A stretch of 64,000 bases of DNA from SZUA-430 sp964561925 (lineage in GTDB: Bacteria; Pseudomonadota; Alphaproteobacteria; Micropepsales; Micropepsaceae): positions 1 to 64,000 of the forward strand of contig CAZLRW010000002.1 of NCBI GenBank assembly GCA_964561925.1. The letters run 5' to 3'. Below are positions 33,732-42,901 of this stretch, one piece after another. The position numbers and the translations under genes are program-made. The notes beneath the pieces are model-generated. The model was not told the origin of the DNA. It searched no databases and saw only the letters and a list, made by a program, of their open reading frames with translations. Positions within the stretch are counted from its first letter, which is position 1; each line of letters starts with the position of its first letter.

Positions 33732-33738
33732 TCGAAGC

Positions 33739-36480
33739 TTAGTGCCAGTGGCCGCCCGGCTCGGGGCCCGGATAGGGAAGCTTTTTGCGCGGCAGCAGGG
33801 TGTCCATTACGACGGCAATGCCAGGTAGGGCCGTCAGAGCCATCGCCATGTTCGTGATGAACATGAACGTCATGAGAAGACCCATGTCGGCTTGGAACTT
33901 CAGCGGCGAGAACGTCCAGGTCGAAACGCCGACCGCGAAGTTCAGCGCCGTGAAGAAGATGCCGTTGCCCGTCTCGAGGATCGTCTCTTGATAGGCCTCG
34001 CTGATGTTGACGCCTCGCGATAGGTGATACTGGAGGCGGTTGTAAATGTAATACGCATAGTCGACACCGACACCGACCACGAGCACGATCACCGGCAGCG
34101 TCGACACCTTCAGGCCGATGTCGAGTTCAAGCATGAAGAAGTAGCCGAAGAACGTGGAGAACAAGAGCGGCAGCATGCAACCGACGGCGGCGCGCCAGTC
34201 GAAGTACGTGACGTAGGTCAGGAACAGCACCATCGCGTACACGATCAGCGTCGAGGGGCCCTCGTACCACTCGATCGTCTGGTTGACGGCGGCGGTCACG
34301 CCCGAGTTGCCGGACGCCATGCGGGTCGTGAAGGAGTCGGGAACACCGTCGAGCACGAAGAGTTCGGCGTCCTTGAACTCCGGCTTCGAGATGACCGGGA
34401 CGAGGTCGACCTTCGCCGTGCCGTCTTCGCCCGGCGACACCTCGACGCTGCCTTCGGCGCCGGCGACGACGTCGCCCACGAGACCACGCAATTGTTCGTT
34501 GCCCTCGGGCGGCCGTTTGTAGCCCTTCACGGTGAAGACTTGCTTCTGGCCTTTGAGCTGCTGCGGCGGCGTGTAGACGAGGTTCTGGGCCTCTTCGCGC
34601 GTTACCGTCCAAGTCGACGTCGGTTTCGCAGGTTCGCGGCGCGGTTTGCCGTCGGCCAGGAACTCCGGCGGCATGATGCGGTCGCCGTTGTTGCGGCCGG
34701 CCGACAGGATCGGCGTGAAGCCGCGCGCGGCCATCCACTCTTCAACTTTCTCGACGACGCCTTCGATCGTCGTCGCCTTGCCGTCGACCAGGAACACCTG
34801 CAGCGGCAGAAGCGTACAATCGACGTCGATCAGGCCGGACGACGAGGGGATCGGGCCAACGGCCTGGACCAGCGCGTAGGTGTTGCGCGGCAGCGCGCGC
34901 CATTTGAGATTGCCTTCGTTCCAACCGGCGGCGATCTGCTTGGCGGTGAACGGCGCGCTCTGCACTTCGCGCACGCCGTCGACGTTGCGCATGTACCAGC
35001 TGAACTCGTTCAGATAGTTCATCGACGCGTAGTTGATGCAGGCTTGCGGCGGCGTTTCGACGACGATCGTGAAGAGGTCGAGGCCGACCGAGAATTTCTC
35101 CGAAATTACGCGGGCGTCCACGTTGTAGCGCGCGTCGGGGCGCAATTCCGGCGAGCCGGGATGCAGGTCGCCGACGTGACGCTCGAGGCTCGCGAAGATC
35201 GCGCCCACGAACATGACGAGGAACGCGAAGGTCAGCGGGAATGCGACTTTCGGCGTGCCGAACACGCCCAGTTTCTTCATGAAGTTCAGGCGCGCGTCGC
35301 GGGCGCGGGTGATGCGCTCGCGGTAGCCGTCGTCGTACGTGAAGTAGGACGCGATGACGGGCAGCATGATCAGGTTCGTGATGATCTTCAGCGCCGTGCC
35401 GATCGAGGCGGTGACCGCGAGTTCCTTGATCTGGGGGATCGGAACCACGAACAGCGCGGCAAAGCCGACGACCGCGGTCACGAGCGAGAGCGATCCCGGG
35501 ATCAAGAGGCCGCGGAAGCTCGATCGTGCGGCACCCTCGGGCGATGTGCCGTACGAGAGTTCCGAGGTCATCATGTTCAATTGCTGGACGCCATGACTGG
35601 TGCCGATCGCGAACACCAAGAACGGCACGAGAATCGCGAGCGGGTCGAGGCCGTAGCCGAGCACGGTCAACAGGCCGAATTGCCAGACGACCGAGGTCAA
35701 CGAACAGCCGACGGTGAGCCAGGTCAGCTTCCAGTTACGGCAATAGAAATAGACGGCAAGCACCGTCAGTACGAATGCCAGACCGAAGAAGAGCGGCGCC
35801 GATTCGATGCCGCCCTTCGCGATGTCGGAGATGTTCTTCGCGAAGCCGATAATGTGGATCTCGAACGGATCCTTCTCGAACTTCTGGCGTATCTTCGACT
35901 CCAGCTCCTCGCCCAACTTGATGTAGTTCAGTTTTTCGCCGGATGCGGGGTCGAATTCGAGCAACTCGGCGACGATCAGCGAGGCCGTGAAATCGTTCGA
36001 GACGAGGCGGCCGACGAGATTGCCCTTCAGAACGTCGTTCTTCAGCTGCTTGATCGCGGCGCCTTCGATTTCGTCGGGCGTGATCTTGCCCGGAATGACG
36101 TCGCGGGCCGATATGCCCTCTTCCGTGATCTCGAGAATGCGGGTGTTCGGCGTCCAGAGGCTGGTGACCGTGCGGCGGTCGACGCCGGGCAAATAGAAGA
36201 CGTCTTGCGTGACGTCGTTCAGCGTCTTCAGGAACTGCTTGTTCCAGATGTCGCCCTTCGTGTTGCGGACGACGATGATGATGCGGTTCGCGCCGAACAG
36301 TTTGTCCTGATACTCGAAGAACGTGTCGATGTAGGGGTGGTGTTCCGGCAGGCCTTTGTAGAAGCCCGCATCCATCCGCAGCTTCGTCGCTTCGTAGCCG
36401 AGCACGATGGTCGTGAGCGCGATGAGCGCCAGGACGATGACGCGGCCGCGGAAGAAGATCGTCTCGAGAAAGCGGATCAT
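33739..36480 (-). CDS. RND/MMPL-family transporter, tandem copy 2
   Basis: 913-residue paralogue of the preceding transporter, with the same order: ETIFFRGRVIVLALIALTTIVLGY, first periplasmic loop (VDRRTVTSLWTPNTRILEI is identical in both), GTSHGVQQLN, second loop, VGVGVDYAYYIYNRLQYHL, and C-terminus PGPEPGGHWH. Divergence is greatest in the second periplasmic domain (VFTVKGYKRPPEGNEQ versus SFSVQGYGAPPENDEK) and least in the first loop and the helices. That may reflect different substrates. Inner-membrane, proton-driven export is inferred from the fold. Confidence 0.88.
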   Translation of the reverse strand: MIRFLETIFFRGRVIVLALIALTTIVLGYEATKLRMDAGFYKGLPEHHPYIDTFFEYQDKLFGANRIIIVVRNTKGDIWNKQFLKTLNDVTQDVFYLPGVDRRTVTSLWTPNTRILEITEEGISARDVIPGKITPDEIEGAAIKQLKNDVLKGNLVGRLVSNDFTASLIVAELLEFDPASGEKLNYIKLGEELESKIRQKFEKDPFEIHIIGFAKNISDIAKGGIESAPLFFGLAFVLTVLAVYFYCRNWKLTWLTVGCSLTSVVWQFGLLTVLGYGLDPLAILVPFLVFAIGTSHGVQQLNMMTSELSYGTSPEGAARSSFRGLLIPGSLSLVTAVVGFAALFVVPIPQIKELAVTASIGTALKIITNLIMLPVIASYFTYDDGYRERITRARDARLNFMKKLGVFGTPKVAFPLTFAFLVMFVGAIFASLERHVGDLHPGSPELRPDARYNVDARVISEKFSVGLDLFTIVVETPPQACINYASMNYLNEFSWYMRNVDGVREVQSAPFTAKQIAAGWNEGNLKWRALPRNTYALVQAVGPIPSSSGLIDVDCTLLPLQVFLVDGKATTIEGVVEKVEEWMAARGFTPILSAGRNNGDRIMPPEFLADGKPRREPAKPTSTWTVTREEAQNLVYTPPQQLKGQKQVFTVKGYKRPPEGNEQLRGLVGDVVAGAEGSVEVSPGEDGTAKVDLVPVISKPEFKDAELFVLDGVPDSFTTRMASGNSGVTAAVNQTIEWYEGPSTLIVYAMVLFLTYVTYFDWRAAVGCMLPLLFSTFFGYFFMLELDIGLKVSTLPVIVLVVGVGVDYAYYIYNRLQYHLSRGVNISEAYQETILETGNGIFFTALNFAVGVSTWTFSPLKFQADMGLLMTFMFITNMAMALTALPGIAVVMDTLLPRKKLPYPGPEPGGHWH

Positions 36481-37002
36481 TGGACTCGTCTACTCCTGCA
36501 CGCGGCCGGCGGCGGCGTTGGTTGTCGTTCGATCGGCGGCGCGGGCGATCGGAGATTCCGGGTCGCGGCGGCTGGAAATTTGAACGGGTGAGCGCGATGG
36601 CGGGTTCGGGCAACGCGCGGGCGCAATTCGGCCGGTCACTGCTCTTCCCCTTCCCACGCGGTGCCTTTCGGCGACCAATGACATCCCCCGGGGCAGCGCG
36701 GGCGGCCTCTTTGGGCGCTCCATTCCCCCGCGATGTCCCTACCACGATTCAGACATTGCGCGAACACACACAGGGACGCAAAAAACGAACACTCTTGTTG
36801 CTGTCAGGCGACCTGTCATTCGAGCAACGCGGATTTCGCGTTATGGTTGTGCAGACGATAACCACATCGTCATTAAGGCTGCTCTAACGTCGACATGGCC
36901 ATAGTCGAACCTGACGATCACGTCACATTTAAGTTGACGTGTGCGTCATTTTCTCTAAGGTGGTTAGGTCCGACTTTTTCGAACCGGTGGGAGTTTGATC
37001 CA
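36481..37002. other. 522-base intergenic region, regulatory, no clear gene
   Basis: Divergent spacer between transporter 2 and the diiron protein. A plus-strand frame 36480-36887 exists, but its product is low-complexity and arginine-rich near the start, and I do not accept it as a gene. The right part (from about 36740) is AT-richer, with repeated CGTCA/TGACG half-sites, and likely contains promoters for both flanking genes. Confidence 0.5.
36919..36941. promoter_or_regulatory. CACGTCA-N9-TGACGTG inverted repeat upstream of the diiron gene
   Basis: Perfect 7-base half-sites CACGTCA (36919-36925) and TGACGTG (36935-36941) with a nine-base AT-rich spacer. Another GCGTCA follows at 36943. The right half includes TTGACG, a possible -35. 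A dimeric repressor site overlapping the promoter is plausible; the regulator is unknown. Confidence 0.45.
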
Positions 37003-38124
37003 ATGACGGCGATGCAGATCACGAAGGACAACGCGTACGACGCGCTCGATCCGAAAGACTTCCCGGCGATGATGGAGGTCGACCGCTACAACGCGCGTTC
37101 GACGGCTTTCGACAAGATCATCTCGGCGACCCACGACCATTTCTGGGATCCGCTCGACAAGAAGTACATCGACTACAGCGAGAAGTTCGATCTCGAGAAC
37201 GAAGCGATCCTGCCGGAAGAGTTCTTTCCGATCTTCCAGACGAAATTCGGCGAAAAGCTGAGCGCGAAGCAGAAGATAAAGTTCGCGAACGAGTCCGCGC
37301 GCTGGATCCTGTCGTCGATCCTGCACGGCGAGCAGGGGGCGCTGTCGCTCTCGGCCTCGCTCTGTCACATTCTGCGCGATCCGGGTGCTCAAGAATACGC
37401 CGCGAACCAGGCTCGCGAAGAAGCGCGGCACGTCACGGGTTTCGCGCGTTATGTGCAAGCGCGTTGGGGCAAGCCGCTGCCGGTCGGACCTACGCTCGGT
37501 GCGCTTCTGACCGACCTCGTGCTGGCGCCGGAGGTCTACAAGAAGATCGTCGGCATGCAGATGCTGGTCGAGGGGCTCGCGATGGGCGCCTTCGCGACGC
37601 TCTACACGAAGTCGCGCGATCCGCTGCTGGTGCGGCTGACCCAGCTCGTCATGACGGACGAGGCGTTCCACCACAAGTTCGGCAAGATCTGGGCGGACCG
37701 CACGATTCCGAAGCTGTCGAAGGACGAGCAGAACATCGTCGAGGACTGGGCGGCGAGCTGCTTCCAGACGCTGCTGTTCAACCTGATCAACCCCGAGCAG
37801 ATGAAGTCCGTCTACGAGTCGGTCGGGATCGACTGGAAGGCGGCGCACGAGTCGCTTCTCGAGGCGATCACGGACGAGCATCGCCGCGAGCGCATGCGCC
37901 AAGGCACGGACATTTTCCGCGTGCTGATCAAGACGCTGCTCAAGGCCGGCATCATCACGGACCGCACGAAGTCGTTCTATGCGATGTATGTCGACATGGA
38001 AGAGCTCAAGGCCGAGGGCGATCACATGATCGGCGACGACATCGCGGAGGAAGGAATCAGGTTCCTTCAAACGGTGAACTTCGGCACGAAGGGCAAGGCG
38101 ACCGCGCTGCTTGCGGCGGAGTAG
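37003..38124 (+). CDS. ferritin-like diiron protein (putative oxidase/oxygenase)
   Basis: 373-residue soluble protein. Two matching helical halves carry diiron ligands E110, E140xxH143, E190 and E220xxH223. The 30-residue spacing from E to ExxH is the same in both halves, the pattern of ribonucleotide-reductase-like carboxylate-bridged diiron enzymes. Motifs are HGEQGALS, REEARHVTG, LVEGLAMGAF and TDEAFHHKFG. It is far too long for a storage ferritin or bacterioferritin, so an oxidative catalyst on a lipid-like or other substrate is inferred. ATG 37003 is preferred (GGGAG upstream). A dyad operator lies ahead and a terminator behind, so it is monocistronic. Confidence 0.8.
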   Translation: MTAMQITKDNAYDALDPKDFPAMMEVDRYNARSTAFDKIISATHDHFWDPLDKKYIDYSEKFDLENEAILPEEFFPIFQTKFGEKLSAKQKIKFANESARWILSSILHGEQGALSLSASLCHILRDPGAQEYAANQAREEARHVTGFARYVQARWGKPLPVGPTLGALLTDLVLAPEVYKKIVGMQMLVEGLAMGAFATLYTKSRDPLLVRLTQLVMTDEAFHHKFGKIWADRTIPKLSKDEQNIVEDWAASCFQTLLFNLINPEQMKSVYESVGIDWKAAHESLLEAITDEHRRERMRQGTDIFRVLIKTLLKAGIITDRTKSFYAMYVDMEELKAEGDHMIGDDIAEEGIRFLQTVNFGTKGKATALLAAE

Positions 38125-38148
38125 CCGGTTCATCAGTAGCATTTGACG

Positions 38149-38180
38149 AAGGGCGGCCCGTCGCGGCCGCCCTTTTGTTT
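38149..38180 (+). terminator. Rho-independent terminator after the diiron gene
   Basis: Arms AAGGGCGGCC (38149-38158) and GGCCGCCCTT (38165-38174) with a six-base loop, followed by TTGTTT. Located 25 bases after the stop codon. Confidence 0.85.
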
Positions 38181-38197
38181 GGCTACGATGACCGCCC

Positions 38198-38644
38198 ATG
38201 AGCGATGCGGCGAACGGCGTCTTTGGTGTGACAAGCGACGTGGCGCGCGGCGTCGGCCGGCTGCTGCTCGAACGAGGCTTGCCGCCGCTGTTCGAATTCA
38301 CGCTGCCCTCCGGCCGGCGCCTCGACGTGGCCGCGGTGTCGGAGGCCGGCGACATCACGGCGGTCGAGATCAAGGTCAGCCTCGCCGATTTTCGCGCGGA
38401 CGCGAAGTGGAACGAGTATCTCGATTACTGCGACCGGTATTACTTCGCGGTGCCGGACGGCTTTCCACAAGAGCTACTGCCCGCCGAGCAGGGGTTGATC
38501 GTCGCCGACAGGTTCGGCGCGGCGATCGTGCGCGAGGCGCCGTACGCGCCGCTTGCCGCCGCGCGGCGCAAGGCGCTGCTGATACGGTTCGCACGCGCCG
38601 CCGCCGAACGGTATGCGCGCGCGGGCGATCCGTTCGCACCTTGA
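38198..38644 (+). CDS. mmcB: MmcB-family DNA repair protein
   Basis: 148-residue protein matching the alphaproteobacterial MmcB family, a putative endonuclease-like fold linked in Caulobacter to mitomycin C damage. The nuclease-like core is LDVAAVSEAGDITAVEIKVSLADFRADAKW, where the D, ExK spacing matches a PD-(D/E)XK active site, followed by EYLDYCDRYYFAVPDGFPQELLP. Start ATG 38198. It stands alone between a terminator and hldE. Confidence 0.85.
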   Translation: MSDAANGVFGVTSDVARGVGRLLLERGLPPLFEFTLPSGRRLDVAAVSEAGDITAVEIKVSLADFRADAKWNEYLDYCDRYYFAVPDGFPQELLPAEQGLIVADRFGAAIVREAPYAPLAAARRKALLIRFARAAAERYARAGDPFAP

Positions 38645-38707
38645 GGCACAAACTGGCCCGGTCGCTCCCGCGTTGATCCGCGGCAAGCGGCGTGCTCTTC
38701 ATCGCGC

Positions 38708-40177
38708 ATGAACGAACGCTCCTCCCTCACCCGGTACGTCGCACCGATGGCCGGCGTTCGCGTGCTTTGCATCGGCGACGTGATGCTCGACCATTTCGTC
38801 TACGGTTCCGTCGAGCGCGTGTCGCCGGAAGCGCCGATCCCGGTGCTCAAGGTCGTGCGCGAGGCACGGATGCTGGGCGGCGCGGGCAACGTGGCGCGCA
38901 ACGTGCGCGCGCTGAACGCACCGGTGTCGCTGATCGGCGCCGTCGGTGACGACGCGGCCGGAGATGAAGTTCGGGCGCTGTTGTCGGATTCGGCTTGGAT
39001 CACGGCGATGCTCGCTGTTGCCGCCGGACGGCCGACAACGGTCAAGACGCGCTATGTCGCGCACGGGCAGCAATTGCTTCGTGCCGACCGGGAGGAAACC
39101 CACGCGCTCGGCGCGGACGTGGCGGGGCGGCTGAAGGGGCTGATCGATCGGGCGATACCGAGCGCCGACGTGGTGCTGATTTCGGACTACGCGAAGGGCG
39201 TCGTGACGGGCGAGATCGCTGCGCATGCGATCAAGGCCGCGCGTGCGGCGGGCAAACCGGCGATCGTGGATACGAAGGCGAGCGAGCTTGCGCCGTTTCG
39301 CGGCGCCACGTTGCTGACCCCTAACGCACGGGAACTCGGCGCGGCGGCGCGGATGCCGGCGGGCGACGATCGCGAGGTCGAGGCGGCGGCCCGGCATCTC
39401 GTCGATGGGTTCGACCTCGGCGGGATCGTGGTGACGCGTTCGGAGCGCGGAATGACCGTGTCCGAACGCGGCCAAGGCGCCGTCCATCTTCCTGCGGAAG
39501 CGCGCGAGGTGTTCGATGTTTCGGGCGCGGGCGACACGGTGCTGGCCGTGCTTGCGCTTGCGCTCGGTGCGGGCGCTGCGCTGCGCGATGCGGCCGCACT
39601 TGCGAACACGGCGGCGGGCATCGTCGTGGGCAAGCGGGGGACGGCCGCGGTCCATCCGGACGAGTTGGTGCGTGCGCTGCGCGCGACCGAGATGAAGGGC
39701 ACGAACGAGAAGATCGTCTCGCTCGAACGTGGGGCGGAGCTTGCGCAGGCTTGGCGCGCGAAGAGGCTGAGCGTCGGGTTCACGAACGGGTGCTTCGACC
39801 TCCTGCATCCGGGGCACGTCTCGCTGCTGGCGCAGGCGCGGGCGAATTGCGACCGGTTGATCGTGGGCCTCAACACCGATGCGTCGGTTCGCCGGCTCAA
39901 AGGCGACGGGCGGCCGGTCAATGCCGAGATGGCGCGCGCGGTCGTGCTGGCGGCCCTGGAGACGGTCGATGCGGTCGTGCTGTTTGCCGAAGAAACGCCG
40001 ATCCGGCTGATCGAGGCGGTCAGGCCCGATGTTCTGGTGAAGGGCGCCGACTATGCGATCGAGAACGTGGTCGGCGCCGAGTTCGTGCGCGCGCATGGGG
40101 GGCGCATCGTGCTCGCCGAACTCGTTCCGGGGCAAAGCACGACCGGCCTCATCCAGCGGATGGACAAAGGCAAGTAG
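38708..40177 (+). CDS. hldE: bifunctional D-glycero-beta-D-manno-heptose-7-phosphate kinase / heptose-1-phosphate adenylyltransferase HldE
   Basis: Makes ADP-heptose for the lipopolysaccharide inner core. The first about 320 residues are a PfkB/ribokinase domain (CIGDVMLDHFVYG, GGAGNVARNV, the catalytic loop FDVSGAGDTVLAVLALAL). The last about 140 residues are a cytidylyltransferase-like domain with VGFTNGCFDLLHPGHVSLLAQA and GLNTDASVRRLKG. At 489 residues it is a full-length fusion. Its stop directly abuts the stop of the convergent regA gene. No other LPS gene is adjacent. Confidence 0.95.
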   Translation: MNERSSLTRYVAPMAGVRVLCIGDVMLDHFVYGSVERVSPEAPIPVLKVVREARMLGGAGNVARNVRALNAPVSLIGAVGDDAAGDEVRALLSDSAWITAMLAVAAGRPTTVKTRYVAHGQQLLRADREETHALGADVAGRLKGLIDRAIPSADVVLISDYAKGVVTGEIAAHAIKAARAAGKPAIVDTKASELAPFRGATLLTPNARELGAAARMPAGDDREVEAAARHLVDGFDLGGIVVTRSERGMTVSERGQGAVHLPAEAREVFDVSGAGDTVLAVLALALGAGAALRDAAALANTAAGIVVGKRGTAAVHPDELVRALRATEMKGTNEKIVSLERGAELAQAWRAKRLSVGFTNGCFDLLHPGHVSLLAQARANCDRLIVGLNTDASVRRLKGDGRPVNAEMARAVVLAALETVDAVVLFAEETPIRLIEAVRPDVLVKGADYAIENVVGAEFVRAHGGRIVLAELVPGQSTTGLIQRMDKGK

Positions 40178-40729
40178 CTATTTCGGCGAGCGCTTGGCCA
40201 AGATTCGCTGCAGCGTGCGGCGGTGCATGTTGAGTCGGCGCGCGGTTTCCGAGACGTTTTGGCCGCAGAGTTCGTAGACGCGCTGAATGTGTTCCCAGCG
40301 CACGCGGTCGGCCGACATCGGGTTTTCGGGCGGCGCGGGCTTTTGACTGGGCGAGGCGAGAAGGGCGTTCGCCACGTCGTCGGCGTCCGCCGGCTTCGAG
40401 AGGTAGTCGATCGCGCCGTGCTTCACCGCCGCGACGGCCGTCGCGATGTTGCCGTAGCCGGTGAGCATCACGACCTTGGCGTCCGCGCGCGATTGGTGCA
40501 GCACCTCGACGACATCGAGCCCGTTGCCGGATTGGCCGATGCGCAAGTCGACCACGGCGAAGGCCGGCGGCGTGCGGCGGGCGTGGGCGATCGCTTCATC
40601 GGCGGTTTCGCAGGCCGTGACCAGAAAGCCGCGCGCTTCCATGGCGCGGGCGAGGCGCTGGCGGAACGGGGCGTCGTCGTCGACGATCAGCAAGGTTTTG
40701 TCGGGTAAGCCTTCGGCGGAAAGGGCCAC
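40178..40729 (-). CDS. regA: redox response regulator RegA (ActR/PrrA)
   Basis: 183-residue response regulator of the global redox system. The receiver domain has acidic pocket DDD near residue 17, the phospho-acceptor Asp in FAVVDLRIG, LTGYG and SKPAD. A flexible proline-rich linker leads to the Fis-type helix-turn-helix GQNVSETARRLNMHRRTLQRILAK, nearly invariant in RegA/ActR/PrrA. The likely start is GTG 40729. The sensor regB lies 85 bases upstream on the same strand. RegBA controls respiration, carbon and nitrogen fixation genes in other alphaproteobacteria. Confidence 0.94.
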   Translation of the reverse strand: MALSAEGLPDKTLLIVDDDAPFRQRLARAMEARGFLVTACETADEAIAHARRTPPAFAVVDLRIGQSGNGLDVVEVLHQSRADAKVVMLTGYGNIATAVAAVKHGAIDYLSKPADADDVANALLASPSQKPAPPENPMSADRVRWEHIQRVYELCGQNVSETARRLNMHRRTLQRILAKRSPK

Positions 40730-40814
40730 GTCGTTTCCCCTCGAATTGAGGCCATGATCGGACGGCGCGCACTATAGGGGCGAAGTTCAGCCAAGGCCAG
40801 CCTTCGGTCCTGCG

Positions 40815-42134
40815 TTATCCTCTTGAAATCGCAGGGTTCTCGAGGTTCCGCCGGGGCAGGATCATCCGCACGACAGCGCCGCCTTGCGGGCGGTTGCCGA
40901 ACGTGACCTTGCCGCCGATACGCTCGAGCAGCGTCTTGGCGATGAAGAAGCCGAGGCCGAGGCCCGCGTGGCCGTCGGCGTGAAGATTGGCGGGCGCGCC
41001 TTCCTTGCGGTTCGAGTCGAGGCCTGCGCGCGAGGTGACATAAGGCTCGCCCAAGCGCGTCAGGATTTCGGTGTCGAACCCCGTGCCGTCGTCGCCGATC
41101 GTCATGTCGACGCTGGTGTCGTTCCAGGTGGCGTCGATGTCGACCTTCGTCGTGGCGAAGTCGACCGCGTTCTCGATCAGGTTGCCGATGCCGTGCACGA
41201 CTTCCGGCGTGCGCAGGACGTTGATGGCGCCTTCGCCGTGGGCCCTGACGTTGATGTCGATGCCGAAGCCGCGGTGAGGTTCGGCGATTTCGTCGATCAG
41301 GGCGGCAAGCGGCAGACGCTGTACGACGTTGTCTTCGTCCGTATCCTGCTGCGAGAGGCGCGAGAGAATCTCCCGGCAGCGTTCGGCCTGGCTGCGCAGC
41401 AGCCGAACGTCCTCAAGCCAGGGGCTTTCTTGCGGGATGTCGCGTTCGAGTTCGCGCGCGACGACAGAGATCGTGCCCAAGGGCGTGCCGAGTTCGTGGG
41501 CCGCTGCTGCTGCCAGTGCGCCCAAATCGGACAAGCGTTGCTCGCGCGCGAGGGCCGATTGGGCGGCGGCGAGCGCGGCTTGCATGCGCCGCGCCTCGTC
41601 GGCGGTGCGCCAGGCGTAAATCAGGCTGAAGCCGATGCAGAGCGTGAGGGCCACCCAGTTCCCGGCGATGTAGAGCGCGGGCAGGCTCAACGGCGCGTTC
41701 GGGTCCCAGGGCAGCGGCCAGTGCAGGACGGAGATCGTCGAGATGCAGCCGAGCGCCAGGAAGGCGAGCGCCAGCGTCGAGCCGAGGCTCAAGTTGGCGG
41801 CCGAGATCACGACGGGGGCGAGAAAGAGGATGGAAAACGGATTCTCGATGCCGCCGGTCAAAGCCAGCATCGCGGTCAGCTGCATGATGTCGAAGGCCAG
41901 GTGAGCGGTTGCCTCGCGCTCGCTCAAGACATGGACGTTGGGGTAGAGGAAGAACATCAGCGCGTTGAAGGCGACGGCCACGCCGATCACCATGAGGCAC
42001 TGCACGATCGGCAGCTGATACTTCAGGCCGAGGAAGACGATGAAGATCGCGACCAACTGCCCGATGACGCCGAGCGAGCGGACGAAGATCAGCGTGCGCA
42101 GACGGATGCTCGAGCTGGCGCTCGGCGCCCGCAC
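40815..42134 (-). CDS. regB: redox sensor histidine kinase RegB (ActS/PrrB)
   Basis: 439-residue membrane histidine kinase. Six N-terminal hydrophobic helices contain the quinone-binding signature GGIENPF. The H-box is AAAAHELGTPLGTISV and the redox-active cysteine lies in LRSQAERCREIL, the position known from Rhodobacter RegB. N, D and G boxes follow (IGNLIENAVDFAT, IGDDGTGFD, GLGLGFFIAKTL). Start taken as GTG 42134. It pairs with regA downstream. Confidence 0.94.
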   Translation of the reverse strand: MRAPSASSSIRLRTLIFVRSLGVIGQLVAIFIVFLGLKYQLPIVQCLMVIGVAVAFNALMFFLYPNVHVLSEREATAHLAFDIMQLTAMLALTGGIENPFSILFLAPVVISAANLSLGSTLALAFLALGCISTISVLHWPLPWDPNAPLSLPALYIAGNWVALTLCIGFSLIYAWRTADEARRMQAALAAAQSALAREQRLSDLGALAAAAAHELGTPLGTISVVARELERDIPQESPWLEDVRLLRSQAERCREILSRLSQQDTDEDNVVQRLPLAALIDEIAEPHRGFGIDINVRAHGEGAINVLRTPEVVHGIGNLIENAVDFATTKVDIDATWNDTSVDMTIGDDGTGFDTEILTRLGEPYVTSRAGLDSNRKEGAPANLHADGHAGLGLGFFIAKTLLERIGGKVTFGNRPQGGAVVRMILPRRNLENPAISRG

Positions 42135-42166
42135 GGCCCATAAGCTCGTCGCTTGTCCGTCGGCGG

Positions 42167-42748
42167 CTATTTCGGTTTCGCCTTCTTCAAAAGGGCGACG
42201 AGATCGGCCCGCTGATTGCGTTCGGCGATGTCGAGCGCCGTCGCGCCGGAGGCGTCCGTTTCCTCGACGTTCGCGCCGCGATCGAGGAGGAGCTTCACCA
42301 TTTCTCTGTGTCCGGCGCGCGTCGCCTTGATCAGTGCCGTTTCGCGCAAGGCGCCGGGCAGGTCAATATCGGCCTTGTTGTCGAGAAGGTAGGCCGCGAT
42401 CGCGATGTCGCCATTCGCGCCGGCCAGCGTCAGCGCGGTCGTGTCGTCTTTGCTGCGGTCGTCCGGCCGGGCGCCGTTCTCGATCAGAATTTTCACGACG
42501 TCGAGGTTGCGCGACGCCGTCGCCAAAACGATCAGCGGCGTGCCGTCGGCGGCGCGCTTGTGAACGGAGGCGCCGGCGACCAAGGCGGCGTTCGTGTCTT
42601 CGACCGAACCTTTTTCGACGGCGCGAACGATCGGCGCGTCGCCGAAGAGTTCGTCCAGCGGCGAGGCGGCATTCGCGGCACCTACGCCCGCCACCGACAC
42701 AGCCGCCGCTGCTACCCACGCCAGCCAGTTCTTGCGCATCGCCTGCAT
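42167..42748 (-). CDS. exported ankyrin-repeat protein
   Basis: 193-residue protein with a Sec signal (MQAMRKNWLAWVAAAAVSVAGVGAANAAS; cleavage after ANA), so periplasmic. About four ankyrin repeats follow: DGTPLIVLATASRNLDVVKILIENGARPD, TALTLAGANGDIAIAAYLLDNKADID, TALIKATRAGHREMVKLLLDRGANVE, and TALDIAERNQRADLVALLKK. It is a protein-binding scaffold; the partner is unknown. Start ATG 42748 (or 42739) is chosen by the signal peptide. It is upstream of regB on the same strand with a short gap. Confidence 0.84.
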   Translation of the reverse strand: MQAMRKNWLAWVAAAAVSVAGVGAANAASPLDELFGDAPIVRAVEKGSVEDTNAALVAGASVHKRAADGTPLIVLATASRNLDVVKILIENGARPDDRSKDDTTALTLAGANGDIAIAAYLLDNKADIDLPGALRETALIKATRAGHREMVKLLLDRGANVEETDASGATALDIAERNQRADLVALLKKAKPK

Positions 42749-42901
42749 GTCCCCGTTGCGCGCCGTTAACTCCCGACCCGCGGCGCCGATAATAGCGGGT
42801 GGCGATGGCTTGGGAAGTGGCGGCAAATTCCTCAGGATTTATCCGCCATTAAGGGCCGATCTTTAGATTTTGCAGCCGGTTGAACAGGACATCCGGCTCG
42901 C

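Noticed and set aside
34024..36591. 855-codon plus-strand open frame opposite RND transporter 2
   Set aside because: Same reason as for copy 1; no domain is recognisable and the opposite strand is a complete paralogue.
36480..36887. 135-codon plus-strand frame between transporter 2 and the diiron gene
   Set aside because: Begins inside the transporter start region, has an arginine-rich product with no recognisable fold and no good ribosome binding site.
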